A stretch of DNA of 26,351 bases from Stigonema ocellatum SAG 48.90 = DSM 106950. Lineage in GTDB: Bacteria; Cyanobacteriota; Cyanobacteriia; Cyanobacteriales; Nostocaceae. The DNA is taken from assembly GCA_016903675.1 (NCBI GenBank), contig JADQBA010000125.1, forward strand, positions 1 through 26,351, in the 5' to 3' direction. Both the position numbers and the translations under genes were made by a program. Of the stretch, positions 6,734-14,453 are shown in pieces. Positions within the stretch are counted from its first letter, which is position 1. Each line of letters starts with the position of its first letter. Below the pieces are notes generated by a model. That model worked only from the letters and a program-made list of their open reading frames with translations. It had not been told where the DNA came from and made no database searches.

Positions 6734-8320
6734 TTATTTCTGCGCCATGCTTAATGGTCGTTCAATGGGGGTAGGCATAGTAAGCGGATCGAACCCTAAC
6801 TGCTGAGTAATGCGTTCTCTGGCTAAAACACGGTATTCCCAAAAATGCTCGCCAGCAGCACATAAACCTAAATACATGTTAAGGAATTGAGGCTTGGTGC
6901 GTAAGATAACCCAAAGCTGTTGCCAAAACTGAACCCGAGTTTCCCGTCGTTGCCAGCCTTGACACCAGAGTAACTGGGCGAGGAGTCGCAGTCCTTTACC
7001 AGGAGGGAAATACATAGTCTGTTGTAGCACAGGATTAGGTGTGATGTTGAGGCATTGTTGAAAACAACGTCGGAGATAGCTTTTGGGTTCATACATCCTC
7101 CAAATTGCCTCTAAATACTCCTTAGCGATTTCAGCTATGGGACGGGTGGGAACGAAATTCATCAAAGAATTCTGATCTCCAACCTCAAGACCGCCGAAGC
7201 CTTCTAATAATCGCTTTTCTTGTGTGAGACGTTGCCAAAGGGCTGTGTTGGGAAGGGCTTGAAGTACACCAAGCATGGGTTGGGGAATACTTGTTTCTTC
7301 TACAAAAGCTTGAATGCGATCGCCTGCATCTATCCGTTCCCCATCAAAGCCAATAATAAATCCTGCGTAAATGAGTAACCCAATTTGGTTAATGGTACGA
7401 CAGGCTTCGATGAGGGGGTTGCGAGTATTCTGAAACTTGCGTGTTATTTGTAGACTGTCTTGATCGGGAGTTTCAATTCCCAGAAAAACTGCATAAAACC
7501 CAGCTTTAACCATCAGTTCTAATAACTCGGTATCTTCTGCCAGATTGATGGAAGCTTCGGTAATGAAGGTGAAAGGATAATGACGTTCCTTCATCCATGG
7601 AATTAATTCTTCTAACAGCCGTTTCACATTACGCTTATTACCAATGAAGTTATCATCCACTATGAACACAGACCCACGCCAGCCTAAGTCATAGAGGGTT
7701 TGGAGTTCTGCTAGTGTCTGATTCGGCTCTTTGGTACGCGGTTTGCGACCGTAAAGATTAATAATATCACAGAATTCGCACTCGAAGGGACAACCGCGAG
7801 AAAACTGGATCGCCATCATTAAATAATCATCCCGCTTGAGGAGATCGAAACGAGGTATGGGACTTTGACTCACGTCTGGCTTGGAGGCGGCGCGAAAGAT
7901 TCCTTGCGGTTGATCCTGTGCGATCGCCTCCAGAAATTGCGGGACTGTGATCTCTCCTTCATCTAAAATTAGGTAATGAGCTCCAGCATTGAGGGCAGCT
8001 TCTGGTATTGAGGTCGGATAAGGACCACCTACTGCAACTTTTTTCCCTAACTGCACTGCTTTTTGAATTTGGGCGAGAAAGTCTTCCTTTTGTGCAAGCA
8101 TGGCAGAGAGAATGACAATATCGCACCACTCCCAATCAGCATCCGTTTCTTGCTTAACATTACGGTCATAAAACCGAATTTCCCAGTTTGCTGGTAGCAA
8201 AGCGGCAACAGTAATAATACCTAGTGGTGGAATAGATGCCTTTAGCCCAGCTATTTTCATGAATTTGTCGTAAGACCAAAAAGTTTTGGGAAAAAGGGGG
8301 TAAAGTAAAAGTGCCTTCAT
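6734..8320 (-). CDS. B12-binding domain radical SAM protein (DUF4070 type)
   Basis: A 528-residue enzyme with an N-terminal cobalamin-binding-like Rossmann domain (about 1-140; PPLGIITVAALLP, GGPYPTSIPEAAL, LDEGE), a radical SAM barrel (about 165-370) and a C-terminal DUF4070-like region (about 380-515). The 4Fe-4S cluster cysteines are C177, C181 and C184 in RGCPFECEFCDI, the CxxxCxxC motif that generates the 5'-deoxyadenosyl radical. The cobalamin domain lacks an obvious DxHxxG motif, as is common in this group. Such proteins methylate or rearrange unactivated carbons, for example in lipids, but the substrate cannot be read here and no pathway genes are adjacent. ATG complement 8318-8320. 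It is convergent with higA. Confidence 0.9.
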   Translation of the reverse strand: MKALLLYPLFPKTFWSYDKFMKIAGLKASIPPLGIITVAALLPANWEIRFYDRNVKQETDADWEWCDIVILSAMLAQKEDFLAQIQKAVQLGKKVAVGGPYPTSIPEAALNAGAHYLILDEGEITVPQFLEAIAQDQPQGIFRAASKPDVSQSPIPRFDLLKRDDYLMMAIQFSRGCPFECEFCDIINLYGRKPRTKEPNQTLAELQTLYDLGWRGSVFIVDDNFIGNKRNVKRLLEELIPWMKERHYPFTFITEASINLAEDTELLELMVKAGFYAVFLGIETPDQDSLQITRKFQNTRNPLIEACRTINQIGLLIYAGFIIGFDGERIDAGDRIQAFVEETSIPQPMLGVLQALPNTALWQRLTQEKRLLEGFGGLEVGDQNSLMNFVPTRPIAEIAKEYLEAIWRMYEPKSYLRRCFQQCLNITPNPVLQQTMYFPPGKGLRLLAQLLWCQGWQRRETRVQFWQQLWVILRTKPQFLNMYLGLCAAGEHFWEYRVLARERITQQLGFDPLTMPTPIERPLSMAQK

Positions 8321-8450
8321 TGTCTTACCTTTGTTTTAGGTTTTTAATTAAATCTTGGGGGTTGCTTTCTTTGAGGATAAATTGTTCTTTGTAGGGGTTT
8401 AGAGGTTTTATTTAAAATAAAATTTCCTTTACATCCTCACACCCAATATT

Positions 8451-8474
8451 TTCATACCGTCAATAAGCAACGCC
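8451..8474. mobile_element. Solo MITE right-end relic
   Basis: The block TTCATACCGT followed by CAATAAGCAACGCC matches the right end of copy A (TTCATACCGTGATTCAGCAACGCC type, 1807-1830) apart from four bases near its middle. No matching left end (GGCGTTGCTGA) is found nearby, so this is likely a decayed fragment. Confidence 0.4.
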
Positions 8475-8742
8475 AGGGAATCAAGGCTCGCAGAAATCCT
8501 TTAGCATTCCGTAATGTACTAATTTCCAGGTTACTGCTACTTTATCTGTCAAGAGCTTAATTTTTGTCAATTTTTGTAAATAAAATATACATTGGCAATG
8601 AAAAATCTGAATAGAAGAAACACCACCACTCCCCCTCTTCCCCCCACTCCCCACTCCCTACTCCCCACTCCCGTGTTCCTTCAGAGCACCCCATAGGCGG
8701 CGCACCACCCGCTATAAATGAAAAAAACACTGTCTTTTCCCC

Positions 8743-8782
8743 CTACACCCCTACACCCCTACACCCCTACACCCCTACACCC
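8743..8782. repeat. 8-nt tandem repeat (CTACACCC)5
   Basis: Five perfect copies of CTACACCC lie 124 bp before trpS. The C4N4 spacing gives G-quadruplex potential on the minus strand. A separate C-rich tract of CCCCACTCCC units lies at 8625-8672. Confidence 0.9.
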
Positions 8783-8905
8783 CATATTTTCATACCTTCA
8801 ATCACCAACGACTTCACCGATGCGCGTCAGAAAATGCCAAAATTAGATAAGTTTTGTGACTGTAACTTGCTATTACGCTTATTTTAGAAAATAAATTCAA
8901 TTCTT

Positions 8906-9916
8906 ATGGGTAGGCAACGAGTTCTTTCTGGAGTTCAACCAACGGGAAATCTGCATTTGGGCAACTACTTGGGGGCAATTCGCAACTGGGTAGAGATCCA
9001 AAGTCAGTACGAAAATTTCTTTTGTGTAGTAGATTTACACGCCATAACCATGCCCCATAATCCAGCCACGTTGGCGGATGATACATACATCATAGCAGCT
9101 CTTTATCTTGCCTGTGGCATTGATTTAAACTACTCTCATATCTTTGTGCAATCTCACGTTTCCGCCCATAGTGAATTAACCTGGTTGCTCAACTGCATCA
9201 CACCCCTCAACTGGCTGCAAGACATGATTCAGTATAAGGAAAAAGCTGTTAAGCAAGGAGAAAACGTTAGTGTCGGCTTGTTGGACTACCCAGTGCTGAT
9301 GGCATCTGATATTTTGCTGTACCAAGCTGATAAAGTGCCAGTAGGTGAAGACCAAAAGCAACATCTGGAACTGACGCGGGATATTGTCAACAGGTTTAAT
9401 CATCTATTTGCCAAGCCGGATCAGCCAGTGCTGAAGTTACCAGAACCTTTAATCCGTAAGGAAGGAGCTAGGGTGATGAGTTTGACAGATGGTACACGGA
9501 AAATGTCGAAGTCCGATCCATCTGAGTTGAGTCGGATCAATTTACTCGATCCTCCCGACCAGATTGTATACAAAATTAAGCGCTGCAAAACTGATCCCAT
9601 TCGGGGTTTGACATTTGACGACCCAGCGCGTCCCGAATGTAACAATTTGTTAACTTTGTATATGCTGCTTTCTGGGAAGACGAAAGAAGAGGTAGCAGTT
9701 GAGTGTCAAGATATGGGATGGGGACCATTTAAATCATTATTGACAGAAACCATGATTAATGCTCTTAAACCTATCCAAGAAAAATATCAAACAGTTATGG
9801 ACGACAAAGGTTATCTGGAGTCTGTACTGCGGGATGGAAAACACTTTGCAGAGGCGATCGCAAACAATACTCTCACACAAGCCAAAATAGCTATGGGCTA
9901 CTCCATACCACTGTAG
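8906..9916 (+). CDS. trpS: Tryptophanyl-tRNA synthetase
   Basis: Charges tRNA-Trp with tryptophan using ATP; class Ic synthetase, homodimer, cytosolic. At 336 residues it is the usual bacterial length (about 330-340). The HIGH-type signature is at residues 11-21 (QPTGNLHLGNY) and the KMSKS loop is intact at 199-203 (RKMSKSDPS). The GEDQKQHLELTRDI block (147-160) is also typical. The ATG at 8906 gives the expected N-terminus MGRQRVLSGVQPTG. No strong Shine-Dalgarno is visible. A 10-bp inverted repeat follows the stop. Confidence 0.98.
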   Translation: MGRQRVLSGVQPTGNLHLGNYLGAIRNWVEIQSQYENFFCVVDLHAITMPHNPATLADDTYIIAALYLACGIDLNYSHIFVQSHVSAHSELTWLLNCITPLNWLQDMIQYKEKAVKQGENVSVGLLDYPVLMASDILLYQADKVPVGEDQKQHLELTRDIVNRFNHLFAKPDQPVLKLPEPLIRKEGARVMSLTDGTRKMSKSDPSELSRINLLDPPDQIVYKIKRCKTDPIRGLTFDDPARPECNNLLTLYMLLSGKTKEEVAVECQDMGWGPFKSLLTETMINALKPIQEKYQTVMDDKGYLESVLRDGKHFAEAIANNTLTQAKIAMGYSIPL

Positions 9917-9950
9917 CAATTTTTGGAGATGTCTATAAATCAAAAATTGC
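9916..9950. terminator. Inverted repeat after trpS, possible terminator
   Basis: GCAATTTTTG (9916-9925) and CAAAAATTGC (9941-9950) are perfect 10-bp arms around a 15-nt loop, starting at the last base of the trpS stop codon. AT-rich and without a trailing T-run, so termination is plausible but unproven. Confidence 0.4.
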
Positions 9951-10014
9951 AACCGCAGATGAACGCAGATGAACGCAGATAATTATCCGCGTTTATCTGC
10001 GTGCATCTGCGGTT
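9951..10014. repeat. Palindromic repeat of ACCGCAGATGAACGCAGAT type
   Basis: AACCGCAGATGAACGCAGAT at 9951-9970 pairs with 9995-10014 (one mismatch in 20). GAACGCAGAT is repeated in tandem at 9961-9980. This is a dispersed hairpin repeat type seen in many cyanobacteria; it ends 33 bp before the next gene. Confidence 0.75.
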
Positions 10015-10047
10015 CAAAATCCTCCAAAGTTCAGAACCCAAAATTTT

Positions 10048-10968
10048 ATGCCACATACCCATAACTTAACCCCTTTAACCTCCTTCCGGATATCAGCACA
10101 AGCAGGTGAGTTTTTAATAACAGCCGAGGTTACCCCTCCTAAAGGAGGAGATCCAGCACACATGATCAAAATGGCGCAGACCCTCAAAGGGCGCGTCCAC
10201 GCAGTTAACATAACCGATGGTAGTCGCGCAGTGTTGCGGATGTGTTCGGTAGTGGCATCGACAATTTTATTACAAAATGGGATAGAGCCGATTTGTCAGC
10301 TGACGTGTCGCGATCGCAACCGCATTGGTTTGCAAGCTGACTTGATGGGCGCTCATGCTTTGGGCATCCGCAACATCTTAGCTTTAACAGGGGATCCGGT
10401 AAAAGCAGGAGATCACCCCGAAGCGAAAAGCGTGTTTGACTTAGAAGCAGTGCGCCTCCTGCAACTGATTTATAAACTGAATTGCGGAGTTGATTCCAAC
10501 GAGCAAACTCTCACTGATGGGGCGCTGGACTTATTTCCTGGTGCAGCGATCGACCCACAATGTTCCAGTTGGTCTGGTTTACAAAGCCGATTTGAGCGCA
10601 AGTTACAAGCAGGAGCGCAATTTTTCCAGAGTCAGTTGATTACGGATTTTGAGCAGCTAGAAAAGTTTATGGACAAAATCGCCGTAGGTTGTAACAAGCC
10701 AATTTTAGCAGGAATTTTTCTGTTAAAATCAGCTAAAAATGCCCACTTTATCAATCGATTCGTCCCTGGTGTAAATATTCCTGAACACATTATTGATAGA
10801 TTGGCACAAGCAAAAGACCCCCTTGAAGAAGGAATGAAAATTGCTGCTGAACAAGTGCAAATAGCACGGCAATTGTGTCAGGGTGTCCACATGATGGCGG
10901 TGAAACGTGAAGATTTGATTGCGCCAATTTTGGATATAGCAGGGGTAGCACCAGTGAAAACATCATAG
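10048..10968 (+). CDS. Methylenetetrahydrofolate reductase family protein
   Basis: A 306-residue TIM-barrel protein of the MetF family, which reduces 5,10-methylene-THF to 5-methyl-THF (the methyl donor for methionine) using FAD. Visible family features are E27 in ITAEVTPPKG, in the position of the E. coli general acid Glu28; QLTCRDRNR (84-92), a T-x-R-D block; and LTGDP (113-117), where D116 corresponds to the folate-binding Asp120. The sequence diverges from enterobacterial MetF and may use a different electron donor, so I leave the symbol blank. The ATG at 10048 has no clear ribosome binding site. The spacing to trpS (131 bp with hairpins) argues against a tight operon. Confidence 0.88.
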   Translation: MPHTHNLTPLTSFRISAQAGEFLITAEVTPPKGGDPAHMIKMAQTLKGRVHAVNITDGSRAVLRMCSVVASTILLQNGIEPICQLTCRDRNRIGLQADLMGAHALGIRNILALTGDPVKAGDHPEAKSVFDLEAVRLLQLIYKLNCGVDSNEQTLTDGALDLFPGAAIDPQCSSWSGLQSRFERKLQAGAQFFQSQLITDFEQLEKFMDKIAVGCNKPILAGIFLLKSAKNAHFINRFVPGVNIPEHIIDRLAQAKDPLEEGMKIAAEQVQIARQLCQGVHMMAVKREDLIAPILDIAGVAPVKTS

Positions 10969-10975
10969 ATGAAAA

Positions 10976-11006
10976 GGGTGTAGGGGGTAGGGGGTAGGGT
11001 GTAGGG
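10976..11006 (+). repeat. G-rich tract with G-quadruplex potential
   Basis: GGG, GGGGG, GGGGG, GGG, GGG runs separated by 2-4 nt (GTA/TGTA) satisfy the G3+N1-7 rule. A complementary C-rich tract (four CCCC runs with 3-nt loops) lies at 11070-11094, so the pair could also form a hairpin. Confidence 0.75.
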
Positions 11007-11122
11007 AACCTCATAGGAAAGTGGAGGCTTGTACCCATTTGGGGTGTGGTTGTTTTATCGAACCCGAAACCCCACACCCCATACCCCACACCCCGTTCTT
11101 GGTCAAGCAGAAGCGGACGCTA

Positions 11123-11150
11123 GTCTTGACCGTAAATTTACGGTCAAGAC
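11123..11150. repeat. 28-bp perfect palindrome
   Basis: GTCTTGACCGTAAA is followed directly by its own reverse complement (14-bp arms, no loop). There is no T-run after it. Confidence 0.9.
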
Positions 11151-11166
11151 AAATTGGAAACCGTAG

Positions 11167-11388
11167 TTCCAAGCTGGACATTATCTACTAGCTCGTTGGC
11201 GCAACGATAACGAGGTGGATCGAGAAGCACGACGTTTCTTCATCACTTTGATAACTAAAGCTCCATTTTTGGCAGATATTTCAGATCCAAAGCTTGAAGA
11301 CACAGTTAATTTTTCTGAATTCAAATACCAAGGAATTCAAGCGAGTGGACTTGGTATTGCTTATCTGTTGGAGACACTGGCTCTTTAA
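11167..11388 (+). pseudogene. C-terminal gene remnant, 73 codons
   Basis: An open stretch ends at TAA 11386-11388. It reads like real protein (YLLARWRNDNEVDREARRFF, then TKAPFLADISDPKLEDTVNF) but has no start codon at a sensible place, and a TAG stands in frame just upstream (11164-11166). I do not recognise the family. It is probably the 3' end of a deleted gene. A second protein-like piece in another frame (VQKYTGEGFLEFCTRDAGI, ending 11482) may be part of the same decayed gene. Confidence 0.5.
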
Positions 11389-11519
11389 GGAAGGAGGGGT
11401 GCAGAAGTACACAGGAGAAGGGTTTTTGGAGTTTTGCACACGAGATGCTGGAATTATAACTAATTTGCAGGATATGATATGAAGACTGCTTATATTTTTA
11501 TTTCAATAGGAGCAGAACT

Positions 11520-12143
11520 ATGACTCAAGCCTTACCTAAAACCAAACGGGTAACCTTTGAAGAATTCATTGCTTGGTATCCTGAAAATTCGGAACGTCGT
11601 TATGAACTGCACGATGGAGTAATCGTTGAAATGCCTTTGCCAAAAGGAGGACATGAAAAAGTTGTTGGTTTTTTAGCAAGAAAACTGACTGTAGAGTTTG
11701 ACCGATTAAACCAACCTTATTTTATCCCTAAAACTGTAATAGTCAAACCATCTCTACATGAATCTGGATACTCTCCAGATGTGCTGATATTAAACACTGA
11801 CAATCTTGTAAATGAACCTGTATGGGAAAATGAATCAATCATCACTCAAGCTTCATCAATATCTTTAGTCATTGAAGTAGTTAGTACTAACTGGCGTGAC
11901 GATTATCACAAAAAATATGCTGACTATGAAGAAATGGGAATCTCAGAATACTGGATTGTAGATTATGCGGCTTTAGGCGGTAGGGAGTTTATCGGCAATC
12001 CAAGGCAACCTACGATCTTGGTTTGTTCTTTAGATGAAGGTGAGTATCGGGTCAAGAAGTTTCGAGGTGATGACCGTATCCTATCTCCCACGTTCCCACA
12101 GCTTACCTTAACTGCTCAACAGGTTTTTGATACTGGTGCTTAA
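11520..12143 (+). CDS. Uma2 family (DUF820) endonuclease-like protein
   Basis: A 207-residue member of the Uma2 family, a PD-(D/E)xK nuclease-fold group greatly expanded in cyanobacteria; the physiological role is unknown. Visible core residues are E29 in RYELHDGVIVEM, D87 in YSPDVLIL, E119 in LVIEVVS, and K131/K132 further on, with YWIVD (144-148) closing the core. AGGAG at 11508-11512, seven bases before the ATG, supports the start. The final 40 residues are the usual family tail (LTLTAQQVF). Cytosolic. No obvious partner; the amidase follows 99 bp later in the same direction. Confidence 0.92.
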   Translation: MTQALPKTKRVTFEEFIAWYPENSERRYELHDGVIVEMPLPKGGHEKVVGFLARKLTVEFDRLNQPYFIPKTVIVKPSLHESGYSPDVLILNTDNLVNEPVWENESIITQASSISLVIEVVSTNWRDDYHKKYADYEEMGISEYWIVDYAALGGREFIGNPRQPTILVCSLDEGEYRVKKFRGDDRILSPTFPQLTLTAQQVFDTGA

Positions 12144-12242
12144 AGGGTTCGTTAATATAGATATTCTTTGGGCGAGACAGGAGTAGGTGAAAAATTCTCT
12201 AAAAGATGGTAAGAATAGACAAAATTACCCACTCATTAGTGC

Positions 12243-13646
12243 ATGAATGAAATTGATCTAGCATTTACGACGGCATTAGAACAAGCGCAGTTAATCCGTC
12301 GTAAGGAGGTTTCGCCGTTGGAGTTGGTGGAAATATATTTACAACGCATTCAACGCTTGAATCCTCAATTAGGAAGTTATTTTACGGTGACGGCAGAGCA
12401 AGCGATCGCAGATGCCAAAGCCAAAACAGAAATGCTCTCAACAGCATCAGAACTACCACCATTTTTTGGGGTATCAATTTCTATTAAAGACCTTAACCCT
12501 GTAGCGGGTGTTACCTGTACCTACGGTAACCCAGCATTGCTAAACAATATCCCTGAGTATGACGATGGGGTAGTTTCGCGGATTAAGCAAGCTGGGTTTG
12601 TGCTGCTGGGCAAAACAGCAACTTCAGAAATTGGTTCTTTTCCTTACACAGAACCTACGGGATTACCCCCAGCCAGAAATCCCTGGAATTTGGAATACAC
12701 ACCAGGTGGTTCGAGTGGTGGCGCAGCAGCGGCGTTAGCAGCAGGATTGTGCGCCATCTCCCAAGGTTCCGATGGTGGTGGTTCAGTGCGCGGACCGGCT
12801 GCTTGTTGTGGTTTGGTGGGAATCAAGCCATCCCGAGGACGGGTGACCCATGCACCAGTAGGCGATCGCCTGAGTGGTTTGGGGATTAACGGCCCCCTTG
12901 GGCGCACCGTCGCCGATGCAGCCGCCCTTTTAGATGTGATGTCTGGCTATGTGACAGGCGATCCCTACTGGTTACCCGATCCAGAACCATCATTCCTGGC
13001 GACCACTCAACAAAAACCTGGTAATTTACGAATTGCCTACTCTACTAGTATCCCTCCCATGGGGAAAGCTGACGCCAACTGCGAACAAGGCGTCTTGCAA
13101 ACAGTTCAGTTATTACAAGAACTCGGTCACACAATTGAAGAAAAATGTCCAGACTTCAGTGGGTTAGTGGAACCGTTTCAATTTGTTTGGCAAACTAGCG
13201 TAGCTACATCTGGAATTCCTGCCGAAGCGTTGCAGCCAATGAACCAGTGGCTATTGGCACGAACAGGTTCAGCAGGTGACTATCTCAAGGCAGTCTACCA
13301 ATTGCAGATGGTATCACGACAAATTGTCGCGTTTCTTGATACAGTGGATGTGTTGGTATTACCAGTTTATCTGCATTCACCTATCCGCGTTGGAGAATGG
13401 GCACACTTAAGCCCTGAAGAAACATTCCAAAAGATTATTCATTGGGTTGCGCCTTGTCCCCCTGCTAATGCTACTGGACAACCAGCGATCGCACTCCCCG
13501 TAGGTTTTGACTCCCTAGGTTTACCCATAAGCGTACAGTTGGTAGGAAGACCTGCTGCTGAAGCCACCCTCATCAGACTAGCAGCACAACTGGAAGCCGC
13601 TAGACCTTGGATTGGGCATCGTCCTGCGATGACACTCTCCCTTTAA
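12243..13646 (+). CDS. Amidase (amidase signature family)
   Basis: A 467-residue amidase-signature enzyme that would hydrolyse an amide, or act as a GatA-like glutaminase. The Ser-cisSer-Lys triad is complete: K82 (SIKDLN), cis-Ser S157 (GGSSGG, 155-160) and nucleophile S181 (GSDGGGSVRGPA). Spacings (K to nucleophile 99, cis-Ser to nucleophile 24) equal those of fatty acid amide hydrolase. There is no signal peptide. GatA is possible, but no gatB or gatC is beside it, so I keep the general name. The ATG at 12243 gives MNEIDLAFTT; no good ribosome binding site is visible. A strong hairpin at 13680-13712 follows the gene. Confidence 0.92.
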   Translation: MNEIDLAFTTALEQAQLIRRKEVSPLELVEIYLQRIQRLNPQLGSYFTVTAEQAIADAKAKTEMLSTASELPPFFGVSISIKDLNPVAGVTCTYGNPALLNNIPEYDDGVVSRIKQAGFVLLGKTATSEIGSFPYTEPTGLPPARNPWNLEYTPGGSSGGAAAALAAGLCAISQGSDGGGSVRGPAACCGLVGIKPSRGRVTHAPVGDRLSGLGINGPLGRTVADAAALLDVMSGYVTGDPYWLPDPEPSFLATTQQKPGNLRIAYSTSIPPMGKADANCEQGVLQTVQLLQELGHTIEEKCPDFSGLVEPFQFVWQTSVATSGIPAEALQPMNQWLLARTGSAGDYLKAVYQLQMVSRQIVAFLDTVDVLVLPVYLHSPIRVGEWAHLSPEETFQKIIHWVAPCPPANATGQPAIALPVGFDSLGLPISVQLVGRPAAEATLIRLAAQLEAARPWIGHRPAMTLSL

Positions 13647-13679
13647 GCCTGACGATACCCGAGGGAACTTCCACCTTAC

Positions 13680-13712
13680 CCTATAGCAAGCCCTCCCTTG
13701 GGCGTCTATAGG
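13680..13712. terminator. Nested hairpin after the amidase gene
   Basis: CCTATAG (13680-13686) pairs with CTATAGG (13706-13712), enclosing GCCC/GGGC (13690-13693 and 13700-13703) around a 6-nt loop. It lies 34 bp after the stop. There is no long T-run, but 'ttctgctatataat' follows. Confidence 0.45.
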
Positions 13713-13753
13713 TTCTGCTATATAATTATAGATATAGCCTTCCATTTAAGAGC

Positions 13754-13799
13754 GGGACAAGGGGGACAAGGGGGACAAGGGGGACAAGGGGGACAAGGG
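13754..13799. repeat. 9-nt tandem repeat (GGGGACAAG)5
   Basis: Five copies of a 9-nt unit GACAAGGGG. Four or more G-runs with 4-nt ACAA loops give G-quadruplex potential on the plus strand. Translated on the minus strand it gives VPL repeats, a spurious frame. Confidence 0.9.
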
Positions 13800-13949
13800 A
13801 GAGGTGTTTGTAATTTCTACACGGATTGCTATATACTAGATAAGCTTTATAAAAATTATTATATGTTGGGATAGGTTTTCTGCTTGTTGGTCTGTCGCAA
13901 TAGTGAAGCTGCACTAGGAGTGCAAAGTTGCCCATAGTCGTGGTGGCAA

Positions 13950-14453
13950 ATGACGATAGTTGATGCGAAGAAACTGAAAACCATTGCTTTTGGAGATACA
14001 CCAACTGAACACCTGTATTTAATTCTCTTCCATCCAAAAATGAAATTTCGTAATCACCTACCGCCTAACTGTCCACCCGAAGATGCAAAAGAAGCAGATG
14101 GGAATGTATATATGCTTATCAATGACAATACTCCTAAACCAGAGGATTTTCAATCAAAACGTGAAAAAAATCCAGACAAGCCACCATTTGAGCCAAATGA
14201 GCGTGAGTGTAACGCATGTGGTCTATCTGTTTATACAGAAATATCTGAATTGTTAAGTACTCGTTCAAGGCATCGCGGATTCCGAAAAATGAAACCAGCA
14301 GTGGGTACATTAACCTCTAACTTGGGTGTTATAAAACCGACTCCGTCATTAGATTCGCCATCTCATCACACTTTTTGGGTTTCAAGTGATGCTACACCTT
14401 GGTTAGCATTTAAAGTTATTAACCTTCCCATAGAATCTGGTATAGAGACATGA
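13950..14453 (+). CDS. Unknown protein, first gene of a coupled pair
   Basis: A 167-residue protein I do not recognise. Features: an early block FGDTPTEHLYLILFHPKMKF (about 14-33); a Pro- and charge-rich middle (LPPNCPPEDAKEADG and on); a CNAC pair of cysteines (about 87-90) with only one other Cys earlier, so weak evidence for metal binding; and a C-terminal half rich in Ser/Thr with HTFWVSSDATPW. There is no signal peptide or membrane segment. The stop overlaps the next start as ATGA (14450-14453), so the two proteins are made together, with probable translational coupling. The ATG at 13950 has no strong Shine-Dalgarno. Confidence 0.75.
   Translation: MTIVDAKKLKTIAFGDTPTEHLYLILFHPKMKFRNHLPPNCPPEDAKEADGNVYMLINDNTPKPEDFQSKREKNPDKPPFEPNERECNACGLSVYTEISELLSTRSRHRGFRKMKPAVGTLTSNLGVIKPTPSLDSPSHHTFWVSSDATPWLAFKVINLPIESGIET

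Larger units (their letters stand above)
8321..8905. other. Intergenic stretch between divergent genes with tandem repeats and solo MITE ends
   Basis: 585 bases between the divergent radical SAM gene and trpS, so both promoters must lie here, though I cannot place them with confidence. It holds a C-rich tract (8625-8672), an 8-nt tandem repeat (8743-8782) and two related 'tattttcatacc(g/t)tcaat' blocks (8448 and 8784). No gene is seen. Confidence 0.6.
10969..11166. other. Intergenic stretch with G-rich, C-rich and palindromic tracts
   Basis: After the MetF-family gene there is a G-rich tract, a C-rich tract at 11070-11094 and a 28-bp perfect palindrome at 11123-11150. No gene is seen. The palindrome could terminate transcription or bind a dimeric protein. 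Confidence 0.5.
13647..13949. other. Intergenic stretch before the two-gene cassette
   Basis: 303 bases with the amidase hairpin, the 9-nt repeat and 'ggattgctata' (13823), an end motif repeated at 21485-21575. Nothing else is recognised. The promoter of the next two genes is expected near 13840-13945 but I cannot place it. Confidence 0.5.

Noticed and set aside
11294..11482. 62-codon plus-strand frame
   Set aside because: Overlaps the remnant in another frame and begins with chance codons; only its last part looks protein-like.
12243..13646. GatA subunit of the amidotransferase
   Set aside because: Same signature family, but gatB and gatC are not adjacent and the signature alone does not prove it.
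13726..14037. 103-codon minus-strand frame
   Set aside because: Contains the (VPL)n translation of the 9-nt repeat and overlaps the real plus-strand gene.
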